Notes: a model not told the origin generated them from the sequence alone. A stretch of 64,000 nucleotides of DNA from RGIG7179 sp051893555 (GCA_051893555.1 JBJFHL010000006.1:11244-75243), one strand, 5' to 3'; shown: positions 51,017 to 59,611, counted from the first letter of the stretch. A program made the numbers and translations.

Positions 51017-52027
51017 CTACTGTCTCGTGGTTTCCACTTCGATCTCGCCGTTGATGATCTTTCCTGCCAGTTCTTCCACTTCACTCTTCAGAGAGTCCGG
51101 AACCTGCTGGGTGGATTCTTCATCACCGTAAGCGATGGAGATGTATCCGTTGGCCATATCGGTTACCAGAACCTTACCGCCTTCCCATGTGCCGTTGTCA
51201 GCGAATTTTGCGATGGCATCATAGATGGACTGACCTACTTCCTTCTTCATGGAGCAGATGATCACATCGTCATATTCCGGGTTGGTCAGCTTCTGGTCCG
51301 CATCCACGCCGATGGCATAGAAGCTCTTCTCCTGTGCCGCTTCGAAAATACCGTTTCCGGTATTGCCTGCCACGTTGAAAATCACGTCCGCGCCCTTGTC
51401 TACCAGGGTCAGTGCACATTCCTTACCCAGAGCCGGGTCTTCATAGTCGCCTGCAATGATGGTTTCCACCTTGATGTCCGGATTTGCATACTTGGCACCC
51501 TGCTTATAACCTACCAGGAAGTCGCCGATCACGTCTCCGTCATCTCCGCCGACTGCGCCAACCACACCGTTCTTGGACATCTGTGCTGCGATATAGCCGG
51601 CCAGGAAGGAACCTTCATTCTGTGCATAGGTGATGCACAGCAGATTCGGGATGTCTGCGATGGTTTCCACCGGGTTATCGACGAAGATGAACTTCGTATC
51701 CGGATATTCCGGTGCAACTTCCTCGATCTCATAGCATTCCCAGCCGACTGCCACCACGAAGTCGGAGACTTCTGCAGCATCCATCAGCTTCTGCTTGATT
51801 CCTTCATTGTTGCACTCTATATAGTTTACAGTAATACCCTTGTCTGCAGCCAGCCGGTCTGCGCCATCCTTGGCGGAGTCGTTGAAGGACTTATCGCCAA
51901 ATCCCGCAGAAACGACAACGGTCACAGTCAGGGCATCGCCTTCTGCCTCTTCTCCGCCGCAGCCCACCAGAGCGAACAGGGACAAAATCAGAGCCAGAAC
52001 GACTAAAAGTGAAATACTCTTTTTCAT
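51017..52027 (-). CDS. BMP family ABC transporter substrate-binding lipoprotein
   Basis: 336 residues. Lipobox LVGC (Cys23), then VTVVVSAGFGDKSFNDSAKDG, the BMP/PnrA/NupN start. EYPDTKFIFVDNP, GFLVGYKQGAKYANP-like and VADVIFNVAGNTGNGIFEAA-like blocks support a nucleoside-binding BMP protein. Start at 52027 is preceded by GGAGGAAA. First gene of the four-gene importer. Confidence 0.9.
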   Translation of the reverse strand: MKKSISLLVVLALILSLFALVGCGGEEAEGDALTVTVVVSAGFGDKSFNDSAKDGADRLAADKGITVNYIECNNEGIKQKLMDAAEVSDFVVAVGWECYEIEEVAPEYPDTKFIFVDNPVETIADIPNLLCITYAQNEGSFLAGYIAAQMSKNGVVGAVGGDDGDVIGDFLVGYKQGAKYANPDIKVETIIAGDYEDPALGKECALTLVDKGADVIFNVAGNTGNGIFEAAQEKSFYAIGVDADQKLTNPEYDDVIICSMKKEVGQSIYDAIAKFADNGTWEGGKVLVTDMANGYISIAYGDEESTQQVPDSLKSEVEELAGKIINGEIEVETTRQ

Positions 52028-52070
52028 TTTTTCCTCCGTTATCAAAGAATAGAAAAATTCCGACGTTAAC

Positions 52071-52099
52071 ATTATACCACCAGGGGGAAAAAAATGCAA
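52071..52099 (-). promoter_or_regulatory. Promoter of the BMP transporter operon
   Basis: TTGCAT (52094-52099), 17-bp spacer, TATAAT (52071-52076); the -35 box abuts the livF terminator. Leader about 37 bases. Confidence 0.85.
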
Positions 52100-52100
52100 G

Positions 52101-52136
52101 AAAAAACCCGGAGCACCTGGAATGCCCGGGTTTTTC
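52101..52136 (-). terminator. Terminator of the liv operon
   Basis: AAAAACCCGG and CCGGGTTTTT pair across a loop of 13 bases; minus-strand T-run, 10 bases past the livF stop. Confidence 0.92.
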
Positions 52137-52145
52137 CCATTTGAT

Positions 52146-52847
52146 TTATTTTTTCCCCAGATATGCTTCCTGGATTTTCGGATCTTTTATCAGATCACCG
52201 GCCCTGCCGGAAGCGGTGATGACACCCTGTTCCAGCACGTAGGCCTCATCTGCGACGGACAGCGCCTTAAAGGCGTTCTGCTCTACCAGCAGAATGGTTT
52301 TCCCCATGGCTTTGATCTCTTTGATGATCTCAAAGATGGTATTGATCAGCAGCGGTGCCAGTCCCAGAGACGGTTCGTCCAGAAGGATCAGCTCCGGGGA
52401 AGACATGAGCCCCCGGCCCATGGCAAGCATCTGCTGCTCCCCGCCGGAAAGTGTACCTGCGATCTGCTTTTCCCGTTCCTTCAGACGTGGAAAAAGTTCA
52501 TACACTCTTTCGAAGTCTGCTTCCATTCCTTTTTTGTCATTTCGCAGATACGCACCCATCTTCAGGTTTTCCTGCACGGTCAGATTGGCAAAGATAATCC
52601 GGCCTTCCGGTACCTGGCAGATACCGCTTTTCACCACATTGTGCGCCTGGGTCGGCAGGGGCTTTCCTTCAAACTCGATGGAACCCTGATATTTCACGAT
52701 GCCGCTGATGGAATTCAGGAGGGAAGATTTACCCGCACCATTGCTGCCGATGATGGTCACGATGTTTCCCTTCTGCACATCGATGTTCACACCGCGGATG
52801 GCATGAATGCCGCCGTAATATACGTTCAGATCTCTGACTTTCAGCAT
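52146..52847 (-). CDS. livF: Branched-chain amino acid ABC transporter ATP-binding protein LivF
   Basis: 233 residues. Walker A GSNGAGKSSLLNS, signature GTLSGGEQQMLAMGRGL, Walker B LILLDEPSLGLAP. Start MLKVRDLN at 52847 has AGGAGG upstream and overlaps livG by seven bases. Smaller than LivG, as usual. Last gene of the operon. Confidence 0.92.
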   Translation of the reverse strand: MLKVRDLNVYYGGIHAIRGVNIDVQKGNIVTIIGSNGAGKSSLLNSISGIVKYQGSIEFEGKPLPTQAHNVVKSGICQVPEGRIIFANLTVQENLKMGAYLRNDKKGMEADFERVYELFPRLKEREKQIAGTLSGGEQQMLAMGRGLMSSPELILLDEPSLGLAPLLINTIFEIIKEIKAMGKTILLVEQNAFKALSVADEAYVLEQGVITASGRAGDLIKDPKIQEAYLGKK

Positions 52848-53716
52848 GCTGTACTTTCCTCCTTTCCCAGATATGCTTCCACGACGTCCTTGTTGTTCTG
52901 GATCTCTGACGGCACGCCCTCTGCCAGGAATTTGCCGAAGTTCAGCACATAGATCCGGTCGCACAGATTCATGATCAGATCCATATGATGTTCAATGATC
53001 AGAACGGTCAGATGAAATTTGTCCCGGATCTCCTTAATCAGATCCAGCAGCGCCAGGGTCTCTTCCGGGTTCATGCCGGCTGCCGGTTCATCCAGCAGCA
53101 GCAGCTTCGGATCCAGTGCCAGCGCACGGGCGATCTCCAGCTTTCTCTGCAGGCCGTACGGCAGATTTGCCGCTGCCATTTCCCGGTAGTCCCACAGTCC
53201 CATCATTTTCAGAAGTTCTTCTGCCTTTTCCCGCAGCTGCTCTTCCTGGCTGGTGATCTTCTTCGCCCACGGAAGAACCACTTTCGTAAACGGGATCTTT
53301 CGCGGCAGGAAAGAAACGCCCAGGCCGTAGTCCGCACTTCTGTGGCAGGCGGTCAGTACATTTTCATAAACGGACAGCTTCTTAAACAGCCGGATGTTCT
53401 GGAAGGTACGGGTAATGCCCGCTTCGGCGATCTGGAACGGTTTCATTGGATGCCAGAACAGCCGCCGTTTCGCACCTTCCACGATGCCGCTGCCGTACGG
53501 ATCGGCTTCTGCGATGACCTGATCGCCGAAGGTAATGGTTCCTTCCGTCAGGGAATACACTGCGGTGATCAGATTGAAGATGGTGGTCTTACCGGCACCG
53601 TTGGGTCCGATCAGTCCGAAAATTTCTCCTTCTTTTATGGTGAAGCTCACATCTCCCACGGCGGTCAGACCGCCGAACCGCTTCGTTACATGATCCAGTT
53701 TTAATACATCTTTCAT
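52841..53716 (-). CDS. livG: Branched-chain amino acid ABC transporter ATP-binding protein LivG
   Basis: 291 residues. Walker A GPNGAGKTTIFN, the LivG insertion EAGITRTFQNIRLFKKLSVYEN, signature NLPYGLQRKLEIARAL, Walker B LLLLDEPAAGMNP. Partner of LivF. Overlaps livM by four bases. Confidence 0.92.
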   Translation of the reverse strand: MKDVLKLDHVTKRFGGLTAVGDVSFTIKEGEIFGLIGPNGAGKTTIFNLITAVYSLTEGTITFGDQVIAEADPYGSGIVEGAKRRLFWHPMKPFQIAEAGITRTFQNIRLFKKLSVYENVLTACHRSADYGLGVSFLPRKIPFTKVVLPWAKKITSQEEQLREKAEELLKMMGLWDYREMAAANLPYGLQRKLEIARALALDPKLLLLDEPAAGMNPEETLALLDLIKEIRDKFHLTVLIIEHHMDLIMNLCDRIYVLNFGKFLAEGVPSEIQNNKDVVEAYLGKEESTAC

Positions 53717-54633
53717 GCCGTTTCACCTTCTTCCTGCAGCACCGGCGGTTCATTCTTCTTACCCTTCTTGCCCTTGCCGCCGGACAATTTTCTCTTCGCC
53801 CATCTGGCCACATCGGTCAGCTCCATGCCGCCCATGAGACCCTGCGGCCGCGTAATCATGACCAGAATCACCGCGGCGCCGTAGAAGACCAGACGCCAGC
53901 TGGCGAAAGCACGGAACAGCTCTGGAATAAAGGTCAGGAAAAACGCGCCGATGACACTTCCGCCGATACTTCCCAGACCGCCGAAGATCACCATGATGGT
54001 CAGCTCGGTGGATTTTGTCAATTGGAACATCAACGGCTGCAGATAACCCAGATAGTGGGCATACATGGCACCGCCGATGGCTGCGTAGGCAGCAGAAATG
54101 GCGAAAGAAATCATCTTGTAACGGAATACATTGATGCCGATGGCCTGCGAAGCCAGCTCCTCTTCCCGGATGGCGATCATGTTGCGGCCGTGGCGGGAAT
54201 GGATCAGCAGAACCATGGCGACCACCGCCAGGAAGCAGATGACCAGCACCAGCTCAAAAGTGGTGACCATCGGAATGGACGACAGCCCTCTGGCGCCGCC
54301 GAAAAAGTCCAGGTTGTCGAAGATCAGACGGACCGATTCTCCGAATCCCAGGGTGGCGATACAGAAATAGTCTCCCTTCAGTCCCAAGGTGAAGTACCCG
54401 ATGAGGAAGGACATGATCATGGCGACCAGGGCCCCGAGAACCATGGCGACCAGGAACGGCATATGATAATTTAACGTACAGATTGCCGACACATAGGCGC
54501 CGATGGCCATGAAGCCGGCATGGCCGAAGGAAAACAGGCCCGTGAAACCGGTAAGCAGGGAAAGTCCCAGTACTACCATCAGATTGACACCCACCAGAAT
54601 GAGTATTCCTTCGATATAAAACCAACTGAACAT
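53713..54633 (-). CDS. livM: Branched-chain amino acid ABC transporter permease LivM
   Basis: 306 residues, eight or nine helices. GLSLLTGFTGLFSFGHAGFM and the EEELASQAIGINVFRYKM block (cytosolic coupling loop) match LivM. The C-terminus is lysine-rich (KRKLSGGKGKKGKKNE). Confidence 0.9.
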   Translation of the reverse strand: MFSWFYIEGILILVGVNLMVVLGLSLLTGFTGLFSFGHAGFMAIGAYVSAICTLNYHMPFLVAMVLGALVAMIMSFLIGYFTLGLKGDYFCIATLGFGESVRLIFDNLDFFGGARGLSSIPMVTTFELVLVICFLAVVAMVLLIHSRHGRNMIAIREEELASQAIGINVFRYKMISFAISAAYAAIGGAMYAHYLGYLQPLMFQLTKSTELTIMVIFGGLGSIGGSVIGAFFLTFIPELFRAFASWRLVFYGAAVILVMITRPQGLMGGMELTDVARWAKRKLSGGKGKKGKKNEPPVLQEEGETA

Positions 54634-54645
54634 ATACCCACCTCC

Positions 54646-55527
54646 TTATGCCTTATCTTCCGTGATCTTGCCCATGATGCCCGACGGCTTGATGACAAGA
54701 ACGACGATCAGCAGGGAAAAAGCGATCAGGTCTCTGTAGTTGGAGGCGATATAGCCTGCGCCGAAGGTTTCGATGAGTCCCAGCAAAATGGAACCGATGA
54801 CGGCGCCCGGCAGGCTTCCCAGTCCGCCGAAGACGGCTGCCACGAAAGACTTGTTGGTGATCACACCGATCTGCGGATATACGGTATATTTCATGCCGAA
54901 CAGCATTCCGGCCACACCGGCCAGCATACCGCCCAGCAGGAAGATCACGAAGATGATCCGGTTCACGTTGACACCCATCAGATTGCTGCCCTTGGCACTG
55001 TAGGAACAGGCACGGATGGCCAGACCCACTTTGGTCTTTTCAATGATGAATACCAGCAGGACCAGGCTGATGGCTGCGATGACAAACATGAGCACATCGA
55101 TTCTGCTGATGGAAATGCTGCCGAAGGTGAACGGCTCTCTGGAGATCATCTGCGGATACGTGCGGAAGGTCGGTCCGATGGTTACGATCACCAGATTTTC
55201 CAGGAAAATGGAAGCACCCATGGCGGAAATGATGAAATATAAGCCCGGCGCATTCCTCTTTCGCAGCGGGCGGTAGGCGATCTTTTCGAGAACCACTGCC
55301 ACCAGGCCTGCCAGCAGAGCCGCGATGATCAGCGCCCCCAGGAACGGCATGCCGCCGATCAGCGTCACTGCGTACAAGCCGAAGTATGCACCCAGCATGA
55401 TTACGCCGCCGTGGGCAAAGTTGGAAAAGTTCAGAATACTGTAAACCAGTGAATAGCCTACTGCCATCAGTGCGTAAATGCTGCCGATGGACAAGCCGTT
55501 AATAAACTGTTGAATAAAAACACTCAA
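54646..55527 (-). CDS. livH: Branched-chain amino acid ABC transporter permease LivH
   Basis: 293 residues. FIQQFINGLSIGSIYALMAVGYSLVYSIL is the LivH start, and GSNLMGVNVNRIIFVIF the coupling helix. The start is TTG at 55527 with GGAGGG six bases upstream; an ATG at 55593 in frame would lie inside the attenuator hairpin after livK. 12 bp separate it from livM. Confidence 0.9.
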   Translation of the reverse strand: MSVFIQQFINGLSIGSIYALMAVGYSLVYSILNFSNFAHGGVIMLGAYFGLYAVTLIGGMPFLGALIIAALLAGLVAVVLEKIAYRPLRKRNAPGLYFIISAMGASIFLENLVIVTIGPTFRTYPQMISREPFTFGSISISRIDVLMFVIAAISLVLLVFIIEKTKVGLAIRACSYSAKGSNLMGVNVNRIIFVIFLLGGMLAGVAGMLFGMKYTVYPQIGVITNKSFVAAVFGGLGSLPGAVIGSILLGLIETFGAGYIASNYRDLIAFSLLIVVLVIKPSGIMGKITEDKA

Positions 55528-55561
55528 GGGTTTCCCTCCTTTCCTCCTGCGAGGTTTTCTG

Positions 55562-55592
55562 AAAAAGGGGCAGACCATGCTGCCCCTTTTCA
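55562..55592 (-). terminator. Attenuating hairpin between livK and livH
   Basis: AAAAGGGGCAG and CTGCCCCTTTT pair across ACCATG. It lies after livK and before livH in the same transcript, so it probably lowers expression of the membrane genes relative to livK. Confidence 0.75.
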
Positions 55593-55617
55593 CAAGCTCT
55601 GTTTTCTCTTCGTTTTC

Positions 55618-56802
55618 TTAGTTTTCCGGTGTATATCTCATGACAAACTTGTATTCATATCCGTCTGCTGCGGAATCGCTCGGCACGATCTGCTGAATGG
55701 CGGCTTCCTTCCCGACCGGATCGTGGGTATCTTCACCCAGCTTGATGGTTCCGGTCACGCCGGCAACCTCCACCTGTGTCAGCGCTGCTGCGATGGCTTC
55801 GGAATCTGCGCTGCCTGCCTTTTCGATGGCGGCGATCAGAACCTGGAATGCGTCATGTACCATGTAGGCGTTGATTTCCGGTGCGGTGCCGTATTCTTCG
55901 GTGTAAGCAGCCGTTACTTCAGACGCTGCAGGGTCATTATAGTCGAAGTGGTTTACCACATAGCTGCCGTTGATGGCGTCGCCTGCCATTTCAAACAGAG
56001 TGTCGGAAGGCCAGCCGTCACCGCCCATCAGGATGGCGTCGATGCCCAGGTCTCTGGCCTGGTTTGCGGACAGCGCCACTTCCTTATAGAAGTATGGCAT
56101 CAGGATCACGTCCGGATCTGCTTCTTTGATCTTTGTCAGCTGCGGTCTGAAATCCGTGTCCCCGGACTTGAAGCCTTCCTGTGCGACAACCTTGCCGCCC
56201 TTTGCTTCGAAGGTTTCCACGAAGAACTGGGTGAAGCCCTGGGAATAGTCACTTGCCACGTCGTACAGAACGGCTGCGGTCTTGGCGCCCAGCTCATCGG
56301 CTGCATAGCCGCCTGCCACTGCACCCTGGTACGGGTCGGTGAAGCATACACGGAAGTTGAATGCGTTGACGGAGCCATCGGTATTCACGGTGATGGCCGG
56401 GTTGGTTGCTACCGTTGCGATATCCGGTACTTTTCCTTCGTTCAGCGCGCCCTTGATGGCGATGGCTGCTGCGGAAGCGTTCGGTCCCAGAATCGCGCAT
56501 ACCTTATCGTTGGCAATCAGTCTCTTGACTGCGTTTACGGATTCGTTGGCGTCGCCTTTGGTATCATATTTTACCAGTTCCAGCTTCTTGCCCAGAACAC
56601 CGCCGGCTTCATTCTGCTGGTCGATGTACATCTGCAGCGCCTGGCTTTCGCAGGTTCCCCACGGCGCCTGGTCACCGGTCAGTGCGCCGATCCAGCCAAC
56701 CTTGATCACATCAGATTCCGCTGCATCTTCACCGCTGCTGCCGCAGGCTGCCATACTGAAGACCATAATCAGTACCAATAGAACAGATAATAACTTCTTC
56801 AT
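55618..56802 (-). CDS. livK: ABC transporter substrate-binding lipoprotein LivK-like
   Basis: 394 residues. Lipobox SMAAC (Cys20), then a type I periplasmic-binding fold: IKVGWIGALTGDQAPWG, LGPNASAAAIAIKGALNEGKVP and FKSGDTDFRPQLTKIKEADPDVIL. Such proteins bind leucine, isoleucine, valine or other amino acids and amides; the ligand cannot be fixed from sequence. GAGGAGAA precedes the start at 56802. First gene of livKHMGF; control by the adjacent two-component system is likely. Confidence 0.9.
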   Translation of the reverse strand: MKKLLSVLLVLIMVFSMAACGSSGEDAAESDVIKVGWIGALTGDQAPWGTCESQALQMYIDQQNEAGGVLGKKLELVKYDTKGDANESVNAVKRLIANDKVCAILGPNASAAAIAIKGALNEGKVPDIATVATNPAITVNTDGSVNAFNFRVCFTDPYQGAVAGGYAADELGAKTAAVLYDVASDYSQGFTQFFVETFEAKGGKVVAQEGFKSGDTDFRPQLTKIKEADPDVILMPYFYKEVALSANQARDLGIDAILMGGDGWPSDTLFEMAGDAINGSYVVNHFDYNDPAASEVTAAYTEEYGTAPEINAYMVHDAFQVLIAAIEKAGSADSEAIAAALTQVEVAGVTGTIKLGEDTHDPVGKEAAIQQIVPSDSAADGYEYKFVMRYTPEN

Positions 56803-56830
56803 ACCTTTTCTCCTCTCTTTCTCCGCTTCA

Positions 56831-56913
56831 CACTGCCGGCCTGCCCGCCGGCAGTGCTTCTGCGAAAATATCAATCATACAATTACACCTTTCCGGCAGG
56901 ACCCCTCCTGCCG
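56831..56913 (-). promoter_or_regulatory. Two perfect hairpins in the livK leader
   Basis: CACTGCCGGC, loop of six, GCCGGCAGTG (56831-56856) and CGGCAGGA, loop GGGG, TCCTGCCG (56893-56913). Both lie between the livK -10 box and its ribosome site. Neither has a T-run, so they are more likely to stabilise mRNA or affect translation than to terminate. Confidence 0.6.
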
Positions 56914-56931
56914 CATGCCCTTTACACCCTG

Positions 56932-56960
56932 ATTATACAGACAGGATTCATGAAACTTCA
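56932..56960 (-). promoter_or_regulatory. livK promoter with an activator-type -35
   Basis: TATAAT at 56932-56937; exactly 17 bp upstream the -35 position is occupied by TGAAGT (56955-56960), a member of the repeat array rather than a good TTGACA. This is the layout of a promoter that needs an activator bound at or next to -35. Confidence 0.7.
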
Positions 56961-57020
56961 CCCGGCTTCAAAAAGTTTCACACTGCTTCAATTTGCTTCA
57001 AATCGCTTCGGAAATCTTCA
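56945..57020. promoter_or_regulatory. Eight TTCA-type motifs at exact 10-bp period (candidate GlnL-like operator array)
   Basis: Hexamers ending at 56950, 56960, 56970, 56980, 56990, 57000, 57010 and 57020: GATTCA, ACTTCA, GCTTCA, GTTTCA, GCTTCA, GCTTCA, GCTTCG, TCTTCA. The four bases between them are not conserved. On the liv strand the unit reads TGAAGC-N4. Bacillus GlnL is known to bind direct repeats of a hexamer with four-base gaps, the same period. The array fills the space between the livK promoter and the promoter of the two-component system. Confidence 0.8.
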
Positions 57021-57041
57021 AAAAACGAACACTTTTTTCAC

Positions 57042-57070
57042 TTGCCCGTCACAATTCCACCGGATATACT
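57042..57070 (+). promoter_or_regulatory. Promoter of the GlnK/GlnL-like genes
   Basis: TTGCCC (57042-57047), 17-bp spacer, TATACT (57065-57070). It begins 21 bp from the operator array. Confidence 0.65.
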
Positions 57071-57114
57071 ATATATAAGCAGAAATAGAAGCAGAAAATA
57101 CACGGATTATTGAC

Positions 57115-57158
57115 GAAGAAAGGACGAGAAAAGGACGAGGTAAGGACGAGGAAAGGAG
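57115..57158. repeat. Four 11-bp tandem repeats containing Shine-Dalgarno-like cores
   Basis: Units of the type GAGNAAAGGAC at 57115, 57126, 57137 and 57148; the last reads AAAGGAGG and is the ribosome site for the kinase gene at 57169. Several AAGGAC cores in a row might tune ribosome loading. Confidence 0.8.
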
Positions 57159-57168
57159 GAATGGTGAC

Positions 57169-58494
57169 ATGCAGAAAAACAGACGACTCTTTCTGATGGT
57201 AGCGGCCAGTTCCATTGCGTCACAGATCTATGTAAACATGTTCGTGGACGGCTTCATCATCGCCCTCTCGGTGGTCATGATGGGAATCTTTCTCTATATT
57301 TTCAAGGATCTGGACAGTGTGAAAGCCTGCCTGCTGATCGGCATTTTCTCCCCACTGGTCCGGCTGCTTATCGTTCTGTGGCAGGGAGAAGTCCTGCCGT
57401 CTGCGGCGAAGCTGGTACTGCCGGACATGGCTTTCTTCTTCGCCTATGCCATGATCTTCGGCATTTTATTTCGTTCGCTGGGGTTTGCATCCTACGGGAG
57501 ATACTATCTGCGGCTGGCTGGCAGCGATTTTCTTTCCAACTGCGTGGAAATGCTGGTGCGCTTCATCATCTTCCATCAGTTCTTCACGACCCATCGGCTC
57601 ATGGGTCTGATCATCCTGGCCGTGGTCCGCAGCTTCCTGATCTTGCTGGTCTGCATCGCTTCCGATTTATATAAATCACTGCTGGAAAAAGCCGAGCACG
57701 AAGAAAACTATAAGAAGCTGGTGCTCATGGCTTCCACCTTCAACAGCGAGGTCTATTTCATGGAAAAGAACATGAACGAGATCGAAGACGTGATGAAAAA
57801 TGCCTTCCTGCTGTACAAAACCCTGGAGCGGGAGAATTATCCCAAGAGCCTGCAGCATATCTCTCTGGAAATCGCCAAGGACATCCACGAGATCAAAAAA
57901 GGCTATCGCCGTGTCATCATGGGCCTGCAGGATAACTTTCTCAGCGACTTCAAGGACACCAGTCTCCATCTTTCGGATATTCTGAAAATCCTTTCGGTGG
58001 ATGTGGAAAAAAACGGAACGCTGCGGAACATCTCCATCGGCTTTTCCTACACCTTTGAAGTCAACTATATCATTGAAGATCATTTTCCATTCATGAGCAT
58101 TCTGCGGAACCTGGTGGGAAACAGCGTGGATGCCATCGAAGGCTCCAACCTGCACCGGGGCGAGATCGACATCCGGTGCCGCGAAATAACGGAGAACGAC
58201 AGGAAGCTCTGCGTCATCACCGTCCACGATAACGGGCCGGGGATCCCGCCGGATATCATAGACGTCCTGTTTGAGCCGGGCTTTTCCACAAAATACGACG
58301 AAACCACCGGAGACATCAACCGGGGACTGGGTCTGACGCTGGTGAAGGATCTGCTGACCGATAAATTCCACGGAGAGATTGCTGTAGAAAGTACGCTCGC
58401 CGCTGCAGGTCAGGTTCGCAAAGGGACAACCTTCACTCTCCGCATTCCGGCAGAACAGTTCCGCGTGGATCCTGTAGGGGAAACCGATTCATGA
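57169..58494 (+). CDS. GlnK-type sensor histidine kinase
   Basis: 441 residues. Six or so N-terminal membrane helices (to about residue 170), then a DHp-like region with SLEIAKDIHEIKKGYRRV (phospho-His about 240) and a HATPase: RNLVGNSVDAIEGSN, HDNGPGIPPD, NRGLGLTLVKDLL. The DIHEIKK phosphorylation box instead of the usual HExKNP, together with the partner below, points to the GlnK (YcbA) group of glutamine-responsive kinases. ATG at 57169 follows AAAGGAGG. Confidence 0.82.
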   Translation: MQKNRRLFLMVAASSIASQIYVNMFVDGFIIALSVVMMGIFLYIFKDLDSVKACLLIGIFSPLVRLLIVLWQGEVLPSAAKLVLPDMAFFFAYAMIFGILFRSLGFASYGRYYLRLAGSDFLSNCVEMLVRFIIFHQFFTTHRLMGLIILAVVRSFLILLVCIASDLYKSLLEKAEHEENYKKLVLMASTFNSEVYFMEKNMNEIEDVMKNAFLLYKTLERENYPKSLQHISLEIAKDIHEIKKGYRRVIMGLQDNFLSDFKDTSLHLSDILKILSVDVEKNGTLRNISIGFSYTFEVNYIIEDHFPFMSILRNLVGNSVDAIEGSNLHRGEIDIRCREITENDRKLCVITVHDNGPGIPPDIIDVLFEPGFSTKYDETTGDINRGLGLTLVKDLLTDKFHGEIAVESTLAAAGQVRKGTTFTLRIPAEQFRVDPVGETDS

Positions 58495-58523
58495 CCGTGT
58501 GTCAGACAGAAAGAGGTGTGCAT

Positions 58524-59369
58524 ATGAAATTTTACATTTTGGATGATCTGATCAGCGCAGTAAAAGTGCTGGAGAATATTATTGAATCCCGCAATCTGGG
58601 GGAAGTCATCGGTACTCAGACCAGTTCCGAAAAGGCGGTAGACGAAATCCGCGCCAAAAATCCGGACATCGTGGTCCTGGACCTGCTGATGCCCGTCAAA
58701 GACGGGATTACCGTGGTGAACGAAGTAAAAGAGACCAATCCGGAAATTGATTTCGTCATGGTCTCTCAGGTTGTAGATAAAAATATGGTTTCCGATGCCT
58801 ATAAAGCCGGCATCGAGTTTTTCATCACCAAGCCAAACAACTTTATCGAAATTGAAAACGTTCTTCGCCGGGTAGTGGAAAAACGGCAGATGGCTTCTGT
58901 GCTCAGCGGGATCCGCTCTGTCATGGGCACCACCCAGCCTGCCGTCCAGACCGGAGTGCAGGAGCCTGCAGATGATACGCTTTCCAAAGTCCGCAAAATC
59001 CTGGGTTCTGTGGGAATGCTGGGAGAAAGCGGCACTAAGGACATCATCAACGTCTGCCAGATGATGAAAAAGGAAAAGACCGCCTATGACAGCAAGTCCA
59101 CCCTCAACGCCTATGCCTTTTCGCTGGGCGAGGACCCGAAGATCGTCAAACAGCGGATCCGCCGGGCGGTAAAGCGTGGGCTGACCAATACAGCCGCCCT
59201 GGGAATTGAGGATTACTACAGCGACCTCTTTGAGCAGTATGCCCACTCCCTCTTCAACTTCGACGCCATCCGCAGCGAAATGGATCTGCTCCGGGGAAAA
59301 TCCGCCTACGGCGGCCGCCCGTCCATCGACAAATTCTTCGAGGGGCTGCAGATGCTCTGCGAGTTCTGA
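58524..59369 (+). CDS. GlnL-type response regulator with YcbB DNA-binding domain
   Basis: 281 residues: receiver MKFYILDDLISAVKVLE with Asp53 (VVLDLLMP) and the conserved Lys in FITKPNNFIE; then a linker and a helical C-terminal domain (LGSVGMLGESGTKDIINV, RIRRAVKRGLTNTAALGIEDYY) that fits the YcbB domain of Bacillus GlnL rather than a winged helix or LuxR HTH. GlnK-GlnL of B. subtilis turns on glutaminase and glutamine transport. Start at 58524 follows AAAGAGGTG; an ATG overlapping the kinase stop (58491) is in frame. No genes follow on this strand. Confidence 0.82.
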   Translation: MKFYILDDLISAVKVLENIIESRNLGEVIGTQTSSEKAVDEIRAKNPDIVVLDLLMPVKDGITVVNEVKETNPEIDFVMVSQVVDKNMVSDAYKAGIEFFITKPNNFIEIENVLRRVVEKRQMASVLSGIRSVMGTTQPAVQTGVQEPADDTLSKVRKILGSVGMLGESGTKDIINVCQMMKKEKTAYDSKSTLNAYAFSLGEDPKIVKQRIRRAVKRGLTNTAALGIEDYYSDLFEQYAHSLFNFDAIRSEMDLLRGKSAYGGRPSIDKFFEGLQMLCEF

Positions 59370-59431
59370 TATCCACTGCCTCTTACACCGCCTGCGGTTC
59401 CCATCAGTCCCCCCTGCGGTTCCCATCATGT

Positions 59432-59590
59432 AACTCATCCAAATTTAAACAAAAATCGAAAAAAAGGTTGAAAAACAAGCCAAAAAACCGTCTGTTTTTA
59501 TGATTTTCGCCAGGATTTATCGAAATTCATCTCTTTTCCGAGCAAGTGTCTCATCCTTTTTTCAATTTTTTTGTTTCATTTGGATGAATT
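59432..59590. repeat. MITE-like repeat, copy B
   Basis: 159 bp. Left arm AACTCATCCAAATTTAAAC and right arm (as reverse complement) AATTCATCCAAATGAAAC, each followed by an A-rich tract and AAAAGGTTGA or AAAAGGATGA, match the arms of copy A at 8881. Part of the interior (CTGTTTTTATGAT) is also shared. Non-coding, without transposase. Two short repeats of CCTGCGGTTCCCATCA lie just before it. Confidence 0.65.
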
Positions 59591-59611
59591 TCTCCTTTTG
59601 GCAAAAAAATC

